Below are positions 46,005-55,072 of a stretch of DNA of 64,000 bases, in pieces. Source of the DNA: Oceanimonas pelagia (lineage in GTDB: Bacteria; Pseudomonadota; Gammaproteobacteria; Enterobacterales; Aeromonadaceae); assembly GCF_030849025.1 (NCBI RefSeq), contig NZ_CP118224.1, positions 418,001-482,000 on the forward strand, read 5' to 3'. The notes beneath the pieces were generated by a model, which saw nothing but the letters and a program-made list of their open reading frames with translations, did no database searches and was not told where the DNA came from. Numbering within the stretch: position 1 is the first letter of the stretch; each line of letters begins with the position of its first letter. The position numbers and the translations under genes were made by a program.

Positions 46005-47375
46005 GTGAGTAACAACGTGCAGGGGGCCGGCGTGCGTCCGGCCCAGTGGTCCAGCCGGTTTGCCTTTATCATGGCGGCGGTCGGCTCGGCGGTCGGCCTT
46101 GGCAATATCTGGAAGTTTCCCTATATCACCGGCGAAAACGGCGGCGGCGCCTTTGTGCTGGTGTATCTGGCCTGTATCGCCGTGATCGGCCTGCCGCTGA
46201 TGATGGCGGAAGTCATGCTGGGCCGGCGCGGCGGCAAAAGCCCCATCGGCACCATGGCGCAGGTGGCGGCCAGCGAAGGGCGCAGCCGCAGCTGGGTGGG
46301 CGTCGGCTTTATGGCCACCCTGGCGGCTTTTTTGATCCTGTCGTTTTACAGCGTGATCGCCGGCTGGACCATGCCCTATATTGTGTCGGCGGCCAGCGGC
46401 GAGCTGAGCAACATCAGCGCCGAGCAATCGGGCAGCCTGTTTGAAGGCCTGCTGGCCTCACCGGGCCAGCTGCTGTTGTGGCACTCGGTGTTTATGGGAC
46501 TGACGGTACTGGTCTCCGCCGGCGGTGTGCGCCACGGCCTGGAGCGGACGGTGACCAAACTGATGCCGGCGCTGTTTGTGTTGCTGCTGATCCTGGTGGG
46601 CTATGCCATGACCACCGGCCATTTCGGTGAGGCGGCCGCCTTCCTGTTTACGCCCGACTTCTCCGCCCTCACCGCCGAGGCGGTGCTGGTGGCGCTGGGC
46701 CACGCCTTCTTTACCCTGAGCCTGGCCAGCGGCGCCATGATGGCCTACGGCGCCTACCTGAAAAAGGACGTCTCCATTGCCCGCACCTCCGTGGTGGTGG
46801 CGATCATGGACACCGGTGTGGCCCTGCTTGCGGGGCTGGCGATCTTCCCCATCGTGTTCGCCAATGGCCTTGAAGCCGGCGCGGGGCCGGGGTTGATCTT
46901 CGTGACCCTGCCGGTGTCCTTTGGCCAGATGCCCGGCGGCAGCTTCTTTGCCACTCTGTTCTTTGTGCTGCTGCTGTTTGCGGCCTGGAGTTCGTCCATT
47001 TCCATGCTGGAGTCACTGGTCAGCTACCTGAACGAAAAGGGTGTCAGCCGGGTGAAGGCGGCGGTAGGCGGCGGCCTGGTGGCCTGGCTGGTGGGCATTA
47101 CCACCGTGCTGTCGCTGAATGAGTGGTCCGGCTTTACTCCGCTGGACATGTTCGCGCGCTTTGAAGGCAAGACGCTGTTTGATCTGTACGACTACCTCAC
47201 CGCCAATATCATGATGCCCCTGGGGGCCTTCTTTACCGCCGTTTTTGTGGGCTGGAAAATGAAGCCGGCCCACTCCGCCGCCGAGCTGGGCCACTGGCAC
47301 CGGCTGTGGTACCCGGTGATCCGCTACCTCTCGCCCATTGCCCTGTTGATCGTGTTTTATTTCAATCTGGGGTAA
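46005..47375 (+). CDS. Sodium:neurotransmitter symporter family protein, probable tyrosine transporter
   Basis: A LeuT-fold symporter of 456 residues with about 11-12 membrane helices. FIMAAVGSAVGLGNIWKFPY carries the sodium- and substrate-binding residues of helix 1, and TLSLASGAMMAYGAYL those of helix 6. GTG 46005 is chosen because AACGGAG lies 5 bases upstream; GTG 45999 is the alternative. The TyrR box and the neighbour hppD suggest tyrosine as substrate, as for the SNF-family Tyt1 of Fusobacterium. It converges on the chemoreceptor gene. Confidence 0.85.
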   Translation: MSNNVQGAGVRPAQWSSRFAFIMAAVGSAVGLGNIWKFPYITGENGGGAFVLVYLACIAVIGLPLMMAEVMLGRRGGKSPIGTMAQVAASEGRSRSWVGVGFMATLAAFLILSFYSVIAGWTMPYIVSAASGELSNISAEQSGSLFEGLLASPGQLLLWHSVFMGLTVLVSAGGVRHGLERTVTKLMPALFVLLLILVGYAMTTGHFGEAAAFLFTPDFSALTAEAVLVALGHAFFTLSLASGAMMAYGAYLKKDVSIARTSVVVAIMDTGVALLAGLAIFPIVFANGLEAGAGPGLIFVTLPVSFGQMPGGSFFATLFFVLLLFAAWSSSISMLESLVSYLNEKGVSRVKAAVGGGLVAWLVGITTVLSLNEWSGFTPLDMFARFEGKTLFDLYDYLTANIMMPLGAFFTAVFVGWKMKPAHSAAELGHWHRLWYPVIRYLSPIALLIVFYFNLG

Positions 47376-47394
47376 CCGGGCGCTGGATACGGTC

Positions 47395-47441
47395 ATGCCG
47401 GATGTGAGCCGGCATTGGCTCCCCCGCCGGGGCGGGGGAGC
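47395..47441. terminator. Two stem-loops between the SNF symporter and chemoreceptor genes
   Basis: ATGCCGG-N7-CCGGCAT (47395-47415) and GCTCCCCCG-N6-CGGGGGAGC (47418-47441). Neither is followed by a clear T run, so termination is only probable. Confidence 0.45.
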
Positions 47442-47459
47442 TGGCGGAGTCCTCCGGGG

Positions 47460-49082
47460 TTAAATCTGAAACCTGCCCACCAGCTGGTTGAGCTGTTCGG
47501 CCAGGCGGGCCAGATCGTTGCTGGAGGCGCTGGTCTGGTTGGCGCCGGCGGAGGTCTGCACCGACAGATCCCGAATATTCACCAGGTTGCGGTCCACTTC
47601 CCGGGACACCGAGGCCTGCTCTTCGGCGGCGCTGGCAATGGTCTGGTTCTGCTCATTGATCTGCATGATGGCCTCGGCAATCAGCTGTAATGCCTCGCCG
47701 GCCTCCTGGGCAACCTGCCGGGTCTGGGCGCTGCGTTCGGTGCTCACCTGAATGGCGTTGACGGTGTCGTTGGTTTCGTTCTGAATGGCGTTCATCATCG
47801 CCTCGATTTCCCGGGTCGACTCCTGAGTGCGGTGGGCCAGGGCGCGCACCTCGTCGGCCACCACCGCAAAGCCCCGGCCCGACTCGCCGGCCCGGGCGGC
47901 CTCGATGGCGGCGTTCAGCGCCAGCAGGTTGGTCTGCTCGGCAATGCCGCGGATCACGTCGAGCACGGTGCCAATATCGCGCACTCTGGTCGCCAGGCTT
48001 TCCACGCCTGCGCGGGTATGGGTCATTTCCTGCTCCAGCTCGGCGACGGTATTGATGGTGTGGGTGACCTTGTCGCGGCCGATGCGGGCCTTGTCGTCGG
48101 CGACGTCGGAATTGTGCGAGGTGGCGGCGGCGTTGCGGGCCACTTCTTCCACCGCCGAGGTCATCTCATTGACCGCGGTGGCGGCCTGCTCCAGCTCGTC
48201 GCTTTGCTGTTGCTGGGTGCGGGTGGACTGATCGGTGACCACGCTCAGCTCCTCGGCGGTGGCGGCCAGCCGGGAAGAGGAGTCGTTGATTTCGGCAATG
48301 GTCTGCTTCAGTCGTTGCTGCATGCCGGCCAGCGCCCGGATCATATCGCCGGCCTCGTCCCTGGCGTCATCACTGAAGCAGGAAGTCAGGTTACCTGCGG
48401 CAATGGTGCTGCTCACTTCCACCGCCTTGCGAATGGGCAGCAGCAGGCTGCGGCTGAACAGCAGGGCCAGTGTTACCATCAGTCCCAGAGCCAGTGCGAT
48501 GGCCGCCGTCATGGCGGTGTTGGAGAAGGCGATGATGTCGTCGGTGATGGCCACCGCCTCGTCGGCGCGCAGTTTCTGGTAGTCGCCGAGCTTGTCGAGG
48601 TCGGTGCTGACCTTCAGGCCCAGCTCGTTAAAGCCCTGATGGCGAAACAGCCTGGCCTGTTCAATCTGGCCGTTTTGCAGCATGTTCAGCAGGCGGTGAT
48701 GCAGGCCGTCATACTCGGCCTTGCTGTTGATGATATTGCTCAGCAACTGCCGGCCCTCGGCCGATTCCACCCGCTGGCCCATTTTCTCGATATGGGTAGC
48801 AAAGTCCTTTTCCAGGGTCTCAAGCCGCGCCAGGGCGTCGCGCCGGCGCTGCTCGGTGTCGGCAAACAGGGCGTTCATGGTATAGAGACGGATCAGCAAA
48901 AAACCGCTGCGCATCTCGCCGATGCGAATGGCGGCGGGAATGCGCATGTTGGCCATGACGCTGACTTCCTGGCCAATGCGGCCAAATTGCGCCATGGCCA
49001 GCAGCCCCAGCAACAGGGTGATGGCACCCAGCAGCCCAAAGGAAAGCATGGCCCTGGGCCCGATTTTCAGTTTTCTCAGCAT
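47460..49082 (-). CDS. Methyl-accepting chemotaxis protein
   Basis: A chemoreceptor of 540 residues. A cytoplasmic start, helix 1 (about residues 11-33), a periplasmic four-helix-bundle sensor of some 150 residues, helix 2 (about 190-210), HAMP, and the signalling hairpin with [24 protein letters not shown] and [18 protein letters not shown]. The start at 49082 has GAGAGG upstream and is preferred to 49121. Ligand unknown; position beside tyrosine genes does not by itself assign one. Confidence 0.92.
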   Translation of the reverse strand: MLRKLKIGPRAMLSFGLLGAITLLLGLLAMAQFGRIGQEVSVMANMRIPAAIRIGEMRSGFLLIRLYTMNALFADTEQRRRDALARLETLEKDFATHIEKMGQRVESAEGRQLLSNIINSKAEYDGLHHRLLNMLQNGQIEQARLFRHQGFNELGLKVSTDLDKLGDYQKLRADEAVAITDDIIAFSNTAMTAAIALALGLMVTLALLFSRSLLLPIRKAVEVSSTIAAGNLTSCFSDDARDEAGDMIRALAGMQQRLKQTIAEINDSSSRLAATAEELSVVTDQSTRTQQQQSDELEQAATAVNEMTSAVEEVARNAAATSHNSDVADDKARIGRDKVTHTINTVAELEQEMTHTRAGVESLATRVRDIGTVLDVIRGIAEQTNLLALNAAIEAARAGESGRGFAVVADEVRALAHRTQESTREIEAMMNAIQNETNDTVNAIQVSTERSAQTRQVAQEAGEALQLIAEAIMQINEQNQTIASAAEEQASVSREVDRNLVNIRDLSVQTSAGANQTSASSNDLARLAEQLNQLVGRFQI

Positions 49083-49328
49083 GGCGCTACCTCTCGAGTT
49101 CAATACAGTGGCGCGCATCATAGAGCTGCCCTGATGCCGCCTGTTTGCGGAAGATCAACAACCGCAGTATAGGTGCAGAAATGGTTTTGTATGGGTCCTT
49201 CAGGCCGGACCGTTTTGGTTGCAAATGAACCTTTCTTTATTTACATTGCGCCCTTCTCAAATTGAGAGGTGAGTGTTTTCAGCATCCGGATTGCCCCTCG
49301 CCATTGATAAATCACGGGAAATCAAAAA

Positions 49329-50081
49329 ATGAATAAAACCATGATCGCCGCCCTGATAGCCGTGGCCGGCCTGTCCGGTTGTGTATCCAACGACACCAGC
49401 GGCCTGCTCGGTGCCGGCATGACCGCCTTTAAGGGCATGACCCTGTCCAAGGCCGAGCTTCAGGCCCAGGCCAGCCTGTCGGCGGAGCAGATGGATGCCC
49501 AGAGCAAGGTTTCCGCGCCCAACAGCCGTTACAGCAAGCGCCTGGCCAAACTGACCAGGGAGCTGACCAGCATTGATGGCACCCCACTCAACTTTGCGGT
49601 GTACGAGTCCGACGAGATCAACGCCTTTGCCATGCCTGATGGTACGGTGCGGGTGTATTCCGGCCTGATGGACGTGATGGATGACGCCGAGCTGGTGGCG
49701 GTCATCGGCCACGAGATCGGTCACGTCAAGTTCGAGCATTCCCTGAATCAGTTCAAGACTGCCTACCTGACCGAAGCCGCCAAACAGGCGGCGGTGGCGG
49801 CCGGCGGCACCGTGGGCTCACTGGCGTCTTCCCAGTACGGCGATATTGGCGCCAAGTTCCTCAGCGCTCAGTTTTCCCAGCAGGATGAGCTGGAGTCCGA
49901 CGCCTATGGAGTGGAAGTGTTGTGCCAGCTGGGCATGAACCCCTACGCCGCCGTGCGTGCCCAGCAAAAGCTGATGCAGCACGCCGGTAACGGCGGTGGC
50001 CTGTTTTCCAGCCATCCGGCCACCGACACCCGCATTGAGAAGGCTGAGCAGGCCGCCGCCAGCGCCTCTTGCCAGGGCTAA
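49329..50081 (+). CDS. M48-family lipoprotein metalloprotease
   Basis: A periplasmic zinc protease of 250 residues, anchored by a lipobox LSGC (Cys18). The zinc motif is HEIGH (His128, Glu129, His132) and the third ligand is in DELESDAYG. It resembles the E. coli LoiP/YcaL group, which degrades misfolded outer-membrane proteins. SSHPATDTRIE near the C-terminus is the family's conserved arginine/histidine motif. It stands alone and ends at a terminator. Confidence 0.9.
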   Translation: MNKTMIAALIAVAGLSGCVSNDTSGLLGAGMTAFKGMTLSKAELQAQASLSAEQMDAQSKVSAPNSRYSKRLAKLTRELTSIDGTPLNFAVYESDEINAFAMPDGTVRVYSGLMDVMDDAELVAVIGHEIGHVKFEHSLNQFKTAYLTEAAKQAAVAAGGTVGSLASSQYGDIGAKFLSAQFSQQDELESDAYGVEVLCQLGMNPYAAVRAQQKLMQHAGNGGGLFSSHPATDTRIEKAEQAAASASCQG

Positions 50082-50104
50082 CCGAGTTCTTCCTTGTTGG
50101 TTTT

Positions 50105-50129
50105 TTGCCGGCCTTGCGCCGGCATTTTT
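50105..50129 (+). terminator. Terminator after the M48 protease gene
   Basis: GCCGGC-CTTGC-GCCGGC hairpin followed by A and five T residues. Confidence 0.8.
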
Positions 50130-50144
50130 ATGTCTGTCTTTCGG

Positions 50145-51506
50145 TTACAGCCCGTAACGCTCGATCTTTTTCAGCAGCCCCTGGCGGGATAGTCCCAGCG
50201 CCTGGGCGGCGCGGGTGCGGTTGTTGTCGTGGCGGGCCAGGGCGTCGGTGATCAGCATGATTTCCAGTGCCCGCACCTGGGCTTCAAGCGTGTCGCCGCC
50301 GGATGCGGGCATGGCCGGGCCGGGCTCTTTGGCGTCGGGGTAAAGCAGGGCGATGTCGTCCAGGGTGATAATGCCCCCCTGGGCGATGGCGGCCACGCTG
50401 TCGAGGGTGCTTTTCAGCTCGCGTACATTGCCCGGCCAGCGTCGCTGAATAAACCAGTGAAAGGCGGCGGAGTCGGGATGCAGCGGCGGCCGGCCGCTGC
50501 CCTGGGCCTGCAGTTCGAGGAAGTGGCTGATCAGCAGCGGAATGTCTTCCGGGCGATCATCCAGCGGCCGGGTTTCAATGGTCACACCCTTGATGCGGTA
50601 GAACAAGTCCTCCCTGAACTCGCCACTGGCCACCTTGTCGGGCAGGCTGGCGTTGGTGGCCGAGATCACCCGTACGTTAATGGTTTCAAGCGTGCGCCCG
50701 CCTACCGGGTAGAAAGTGCCTTCCTGCAACACCCTGAGCAACTTGACCTGCATCGCCAGGGGCATGTCGCCGATTTCATCGAGAAACAGGGTGCCGCCGT
50801 CGGCCAGCTTGAGCAGGCCGTCCTTGTGGCGGTCGGCGCCGGTAAAGGCGCCTTTGGTGTGGCCAAACAACTCGCTTTCCAGCAGCTCGGCGGGAATGGC
50901 GCCGCAGTGCACCGAGATAAAGGGGCCATGCGCGCGCGGGCTGAGATCGTGAATGGCGCGGGAGATCACTTCCTTGCCGGTGCCGGAGGGGCCGGTGACC
51001 AGCACCCGCACATCGGTGGGGGCAATGCGGCTGACCAGGGCGCGAATGGTGTTCATGGCCGGTGAGGCCCCCACCAGGGTAGTGATGGGGTTTTGCCGGC
51101 CCATGCGGGTTTTCAGGCTGTTGAGCTCGCGCACCAGCTGGTGTTTGGTAATGGCGCGGCGGATCACCACCGCCAGCAGGTCCGGATCCATGGGTTTGGC
51201 CAGCAGATCCCAGGCGCCCTGGCGCAGGGCTTCCAGTGCCAGCTCCCGCTCGCCGTGGCCGGTGAGAATGATCACGGGTCTGTCGGTGAATTCGGGCAGG
51301 GCACTCAGGGTGTGGTGCGGATCGAAGCGGGGCGGCAGCGACAGATCCAGCAGGATCAGATCCGCATCCACTCGGGTCAGCAGGGCACGCAGGGCGTCGA
51401 GATCGGCACCGGTATGCACCTCGTAGCCTTCGGCCTGCAGCCACTGGGCGCTCAGGGTGCGAAAGGCGGGCTCGTCGTCGATGACGATAATGCGGGCCTG
51501 GGTCAT
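50145..51506 (-). CDS. Sigma54-dependent response regulator
   Basis: An NtrC/AtoC-type activator of 453 residues: receiver domain (phosphorylation site Asp54 in LILLDLSLP), AAA+ domain with Walker A GPSGTGKE, the sigma54-contact loop GAFTGAD, Walker [11 protein letters not shown], and a C-terminal Fis-type helix-turn-helix ([24 protein letters not shown]). Its start overlaps the kinase stop by 4 bases. A near-consensus sigma54 promoter lies just beyond the kinase gene in front of the divergent bd oxidase operon, its likely target. Confidence 0.93.
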   Translation of the reverse strand: MTQARIIVIDDEPAFRTLSAQWLQAEGYEVHTGADLDALRALLTRVDADLILLDLSLPPRFDPHHTLSALPEFTDRPVIILTGHGERELALEALRQGAWDLLAKPMDPDLLAVVIRRAITKHQLVRELNSLKTRMGRQNPITTLVGASPAMNTIRALVSRIAPTDVRVLVTGPSGTGKEVISRAIHDLSPRAHGPFISVHCGAIPAELLESELFGHTKGAFTGADRHKDGLLKLADGGTLFLDEIGDMPLAMQVKLLRVLQEGTFYPVGGRTLETINVRVISATNASLPDKVASGEFREDLFYRIKGVTIETRPLDDRPEDIPLLISHFLELQAQGSGRPPLHPDSAAFHWFIQRRWPGNVRELKSTLDSVAAIAQGGIITLDDIALLYPDAKEPGPAMPASGGDTLEAQVRALEIMLITDALARHDNNRTRAAQALGLSRQGLLKKIERYGL

Positions 51507-53371
51507 GATGTGGGCTCCTCGGGAAAATAAAGCTCAAAGGTCACCGGCCAGCCGGCGTCGTGACGATGGCGAATATGGCCGCCGTGGGCCTCCATGATGC
51601 GCTGGACGATGGCCAGGCCCAGGCCGCTGCCGCCGGGCCGACGGGTCACGAACGGGCGGAACAAGTGAGCCTGCATATCGGCCTCGATGGCCGGGCCGTT
51701 GTTGTGCAGCCACAGCACGCCGGGCGTGTCACCGCCTTCAAGCCGCAGCCTGCCATCGGGGTGATTGCGCAAAAACGACAGGGCATTGTCGATGAGATTG
51801 GTCAGCACCTGTTGCAACCGGTAGGGGTCTGCGTACAGGTGATAATTGTCCGGCAGACAGTAATCAAAGCTCACCTGCTGCCAGTCGAACCGGGGGCGCA
51901 GGCTTTCCAGCAGGGGCGCCAGGGCCAGGGGGCGGGGCTGAATCTGCAACTGGCCGGAATAGGCCAGCATGTCCACGATCAGCCGGTCGGCGCGCTTGAG
52001 CTGATCCTGAATTATGGCCTTGCGATCCGCCTCCAGGCCGGCGGTGGCCATGGAGATGATATTGAGCGGGTTGCGCAGCTCGTGGGCCATGGCCGCCGAC
52101 AGTCCGCCCAGCTCCACCAGGTGCTGCTCCGACACCCGTTTGCGCTCGGCCTCGGCCAGTTGCAGCGAACTTTCCAGCAGGCCGCAGCGGGTGGCCAGCA
52201 GGGAGCCGAACACCTCGGCGGTGAGGCGCATGCCGGGGGTAACGTCGTCAAAGCCCCGCAGCCGGAACTGCCAGCCATGGGCCTGATGCAGGCACCACAG
52301 CTCCAGTCCCGGGCTGGGCTCGAACAAGGGCGGCCGGGTCAGCAGCCTCACCGTGACCGGCTGGCCCATCTGCCGGGCCAGCAAGCGCTGGGCCGCGTCG
52401 GCCAGCGCCTCCCAGCCGTCGGCATCGCGCAGTTGCGCCAGCCAGGTGTCGAGCAGCTGTTCGTCGAGCCGGCTGCCCGGGTAAATCAGCCGTTCCACCA
52501 GCTTGCTCACCGGCTGATACAGCGCCAGTGCCAGCATCAGCAGCAGCAGGGAGTACAGCCACAGTTGCCACTGGGGCACGGCGGCCAGGGCCTGCATGCC
52601 CAGGCGTCCGGCCATGGCGCTGAACAGCACCATCAGTCCCAGCAGCAGCCCGGTCATTAAAATCCACAGCAGCGCCCGGTTGGCCCAGGCGTTAACCTCC
52701 AGCATCTGGTAGCGCACCACGCCGTACACCAGCAGCAACACGTAGCTGGGCAACAGCAGCATGGGCCAGGGATACCACAGCAGCCCCAGTGACGGAAAAA
52801 TGAAGCTGGTGGCCAGCAGCAGGCCCCAGGCGCCGGCGGCAAACATGGCGGCGATGGAACGGCGGCGGTTGCCCCGTTGCCGTGCAAAGCCCCACAGCAG
52901 CAGGGCGTGGGCCAGCACGCCGATGAAAATGGTGTAGCCGATGTTGAACCAGCCGCTGCCACGAAACACGAAATAGTGTTCAAAGGGGCCAAAGGCGATG
53001 ATGTCGCCGCCCCCCTGCCACAGGGTGAGCAGACTCACCAGCACGGCGGCGGCGTAGAGCAGGCCGCGATAGCGGGCCAGCCGGCCCAGCCAGGGGCGCT
53101 GGCCCGGCCCCTGGTTGACAAAACCGATGGCGAAGTCGAGAAAAAAGGTGGGCATCAGCGGGTTGGCCAGGATCAGCGCCATGCCCAGACCGTGCTGGCC
53201 GTAAAACACCGCCACATGGCCGGCACACCACAGCGCCATCATGATGCCAAAGCCCGCCAGCGCCTTCATGCTGCGCCGGTTGCGGGCCCGCCAGAACAGC
53301 CAGGCCGACACCAGCAGGGCGCAGCCGCTGGTGAGCATCATCATCAGTTCAAAGGCGAGTTCCAGGGACAT
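51503..53371 (-). CDS. Membrane histidine kinase, partner of the sigma54 activator
   Basis: A 622-residue kinase. About eight membrane helices fill the first 290 residues (a sensor of the seven-transmembrane kinase type), then a GAF-like linker, a DHp domain with AAMAHELRNPLNIISMA and an ATPase domain with NLIDNALSF and GSGLGLAIVQRIMEAHGG. There is no periplasmic domain, so it probably senses a membrane or redox signal. The ATG at 53371 is preferred over 53449. It forms an operon with the regulator. Confidence 0.92.
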   Translation of the reverse strand: MSLELAFELMMMLTSGCALLVSAWLFWRARNRRSMKALAGFGIMMALWCAGHVAVFYGQHGLGMALILANPLMPTFFLDFAIGFVNQGPGQRPWLGRLARYRGLLYAAAVLVSLLTLWQGGGDIIAFGPFEHYFVFRGSGWFNIGYTIFIGVLAHALLLWGFARQRGNRRRSIAAMFAAGAWGLLLATSFIFPSLGLLWYPWPMLLLPSYVLLLVYGVVRYQMLEVNAWANRALLWILMTGLLLGLMVLFSAMAGRLGMQALAAVPQWQLWLYSLLLLMLALALYQPVSKLVERLIYPGSRLDEQLLDTWLAQLRDADGWEALADAAQRLLARQMGQPVTVRLLTRPPLFEPSPGLELWCLHQAHGWQFRLRGFDDVTPGMRLTAEVFGSLLATRCGLLESSLQLAEAERKRVSEQHLVELGGLSAAMAHELRNPLNIISMATAGLEADRKAIIQDQLKRADRLIVDMLAYSGQLQIQPRPLALAPLLESLRPRFDWQQVSFDYCLPDNYHLYADPYRLQQVLTNLIDNALSFLRNHPDGRLRLEGGDTPGVLWLHNNGPAIEADMQAHLFRPFVTRRPGGSGLGLAIVQRIMEAHGGHIRHRHDAGWPVTFELYFPEEPTS

Positions 53372-53399
53372 GAATGAGCGCGTCCGGGTGTAAATAGCG

Positions 53400-53428
53400 T
53401 TGACAGTTACGGGCGAAAAAACTGTAAA
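53400..53428. promoter_or_regulatory. Candidate activator-binding inverted repeat (UAS)
   Basis: TTGACAGTT-N11-AACTGTAAA; arms match at 8 of 9 positions. Its centre is about 115 bases upstream of the predicted sigma54 transcription start. A second looser repeat (AAAC...TTGT / ACAAGTTT) follows at 53426-53453. Confidence 0.5.
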
Positions 53429-53465
53429 CCTTGTTGTCGGTGAACACAAGTTTTTGCGTTTTTAT

Positions 53466-53479
53466 TGATCCAGGGCAAG
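53466..53479 (+). promoter_or_regulatory. Possible FNR/ANR-type site
   Basis: TTGAT-CCAG-GGCAA: perfect left half and 3 of 5 in the right half of TTGAT-N4-ATCAA. It lies between the candidate activator site and the sigma54 promoter. Confidence 0.4.
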
Positions 53480-53502
53480 GCGGGGCGGGGTTTTCCAAAG
53501 GC

Positions 53503-53518
53503 TGGCACGCTTCATGCA
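53503..53518 (+). promoter_or_regulatory. Sigma54 (-24/-12) promoter of the bd oxidase operon
   Basis: TGGCACGCTTCATGCA matches TGGCACG-N4-TTGCA at all but one position. The GG (53504-53505) and GC (53516-53517) are separated by exactly ten bases, as required. Transcription would start near 53529, 28 bases before the first small gene. Confidence 0.8.
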
Positions 53519-53556
53519 AAACCAGCTCACCAGACTAACGAGTGAGCCATATAACA

Positions 53557-53655
53557 ATGAACCTGATCACGCTGTTGATGGAATTTTCCGCCATCCTGGT
53601 TGTTCTGCTGATGGCAGGGCTGCCGGCCCTGGTACGTCGCCGGCTGGCCCGCTAA
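53557..53655 (+). CDS. 32-residue predicted membrane peptide leading the bd oxidase operon
   Basis: A small ORF between the sigma54 promoter and cioA: MNLITLLMEFSAI, a hydrophobic helix of about 20 residues, then a basic end (VRRRLAR). The stop codon forms part of the TAAGGAGG ribosome-binding site of cioA, so the two are tightly coupled. Small single-helix subunits (CydX, CydH, CydS) are known in bd oxidases, but I do not recognise this one. It could be an accessory subunit or a leader peptide. Confidence 0.55.
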   Translation: MNLITLLMEFSAILVVLLMAGLPALVRRRLAR

Positions 53656-53664
53656 GGAGGAACC

Positions 53665-55071
53665 ATGGAGCTTGATGCCGCCATTCTGTCGCGAATACAG
53701 TTCGCCTTTACCGTCAGTTTTCACATTATCTTTCCGGCCATGACCATCGGCCTGGCCACCGCCATTGCCATCTGGGAGGGGCTGTGGCTGAAAACCCGCA
53801 ATCCGGTGTATTTTCAGCTGGCCAAGTTCTGGATCAAGCCCTTTGCCGTGACCTTCGGCATGGGGGTGGTGAGCGGCATCGTGCTGTCCTACGAGTTCGG
53901 CACCAACTTTTCCCGCTTTTCCGAGATCACCGGCGCCGTGCTCGGGCCCTTGATGGCCTACGAGGTACTGACCGCCTTTTTCCTGGAGGCGGGCTTTCTC
54001 GGGGTCATGCTGTTCGGCTGGCAGCGGGTGGGGGAGAAGCTGCACTTTTTCTCTACCTGTGTGGTGGCCCTGGGCACCTGGATTTCGGCGTTCTGGATCA
54101 TCGTGGCCAACTCCTGGATGCAGACCCCGGCGGGCTATGCGCTGGTGGACGGCCGCTTCGAGGTGGCCAGCTGGATGGAGGTGATTTTCAACCCGTCCAT
54201 GCCCTACCGGCTGACCCACATGCTGCTGGCGGCCATGCTCAGCGCCACCTTCCTGGTGGGCGGTGTCAGCGCCTGGTACCTGTACCAGGGCCGGGATCGC
54301 GCCTTTGGTCGCAAGGGCCTGTCCATGGCGCTGTGGGCGGCGCTGCTGCTGGCGCCGGTGCAGGCTATTGTCGGCGACTTTCACGGCCTGAACGTGAAGG
54401 AGCATCAGCCCATCAAGGTGGCGGCGATGGAGGGGATCTGGCCGGAAACCGAGCGCGGCGCGCCGCTGCTGCTGTTTGCGGTGCCCGACATGGAGGCCGA
54501 GACCAACCATTTCGAGATTGCCATTCCCAAGCTGGCGTCGCTGATCCTTACCCATGAGCCGGACGGTGAACTGCAGGGGCTGAAGTCGGTGCCTGCCGAT
54601 GAACGCCCCTATGTGCCCCTGGTGTTTTATTCCTTCCGCATTATGGTGGGGCTGGGCGTGCTGATGATCGGCGCCGCCCTGTGGGGCCTGTGGCTGCGCA
54701 GAAAGAACGGCCGTTTTGAAAGCCGGCCGTTTCAGTGGCTGATGATGCTGATGATCCCGTCGGGCGTGATCTCCACCCTGGCCGGCTGGTACGTGGCCGA
54801 AGTGGGCCGCCAGCCCTGGCTGGTGCACGGCCTGGTGCGCACCATGGAGGTGGTGTCGCCGCTGCCGGCGGAGCGGGTGCTGTTTTCCCTCACCCTGTTT
54901 GTGCTGACCTACAGTTTGCTGTTCTGCGTCTACCTCTATTTCATGGCCAAGCTGGTGCGTAAGGGGCCGCCGGACATGGCGCGGCTTGAGCAGCACATGA
55001 TTGGTATCAAGGCCCCCGGCTTTGCCCTGGCCTGGGTGAAGAAAATGCAACACGACGTGGTGGAGAACTGA
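53665..55071 (+). CDS. cioA: Cytochrome bd-type (cyanide-insensitive type) quinol oxidase subunit I
   Basis: The heme-bearing subunit of a bd-type terminal oxidase that reduces oxygen with quinol at the inner membrane. It has 468 residues, about 50 fewer than E. coli CydA, because the Q-loop is short, the mark of CIO-type oxidases. His20 ([13 protein letters not shown]) is a heme ligand; [15 protein letters not shown] carries conserved glutamates; [20 protein letters not shown] is the quinol-site region and [12 protein letters not shown] lies near the heme ligand methionine. Also called cydA. Confidence 0.94.
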   Translation: MELDAAILSRIQFAFTVSFHIIFPAMTIGLATAIAIWEGLWLKTRNPVYFQLAKFWIKPFAVTFGMGVVSGIVLSYEFGTNFSRFSEITGAVLGPLMAYEVLTAFFLEAGFLGVMLFGWQRVGEKLHFFSTCVVALGTWISAFWIIVANSWMQTPAGYALVDGRFEVASWMEVIFNPSMPYRLTHMLLAAMLSATFLVGGVSAWYLYQGRDRAFGRKGLSMALWAALLLAPVQAIVGDFHGLNVKEHQPIKVAAMEGIWPETERGAPLLLFAVPDMEAETNHFEIAIPKLASLILTHEPDGELQGLKSVPADERPYVPLVFYSFRIMVGLGVLMIGAALWGLWLRRKNGRFESRPFQWLMMLMIPSGVISTLAGWYVAEVGRQPWLVHGLVRTMEVVSPLPAERVLFSLTLFVLTYSLLFCVYLYFMAKLVRKGPPDMARLEQHMIGIKAPGFALAWVKKMQHDVVEN

Positions 55072-55072
55072 A

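Noticed and set aside
53665-55071. Naming subunit I as canonical CydA of a bd-I oxidase
   Set aside because: The protein is about 50 residues shorter than E. coli CydA with a short Q-loop and sits with a DUF2474-like peptide, so a CIO-type oxidase fits better. True cyanide insensitivity cannot be read from sequence.
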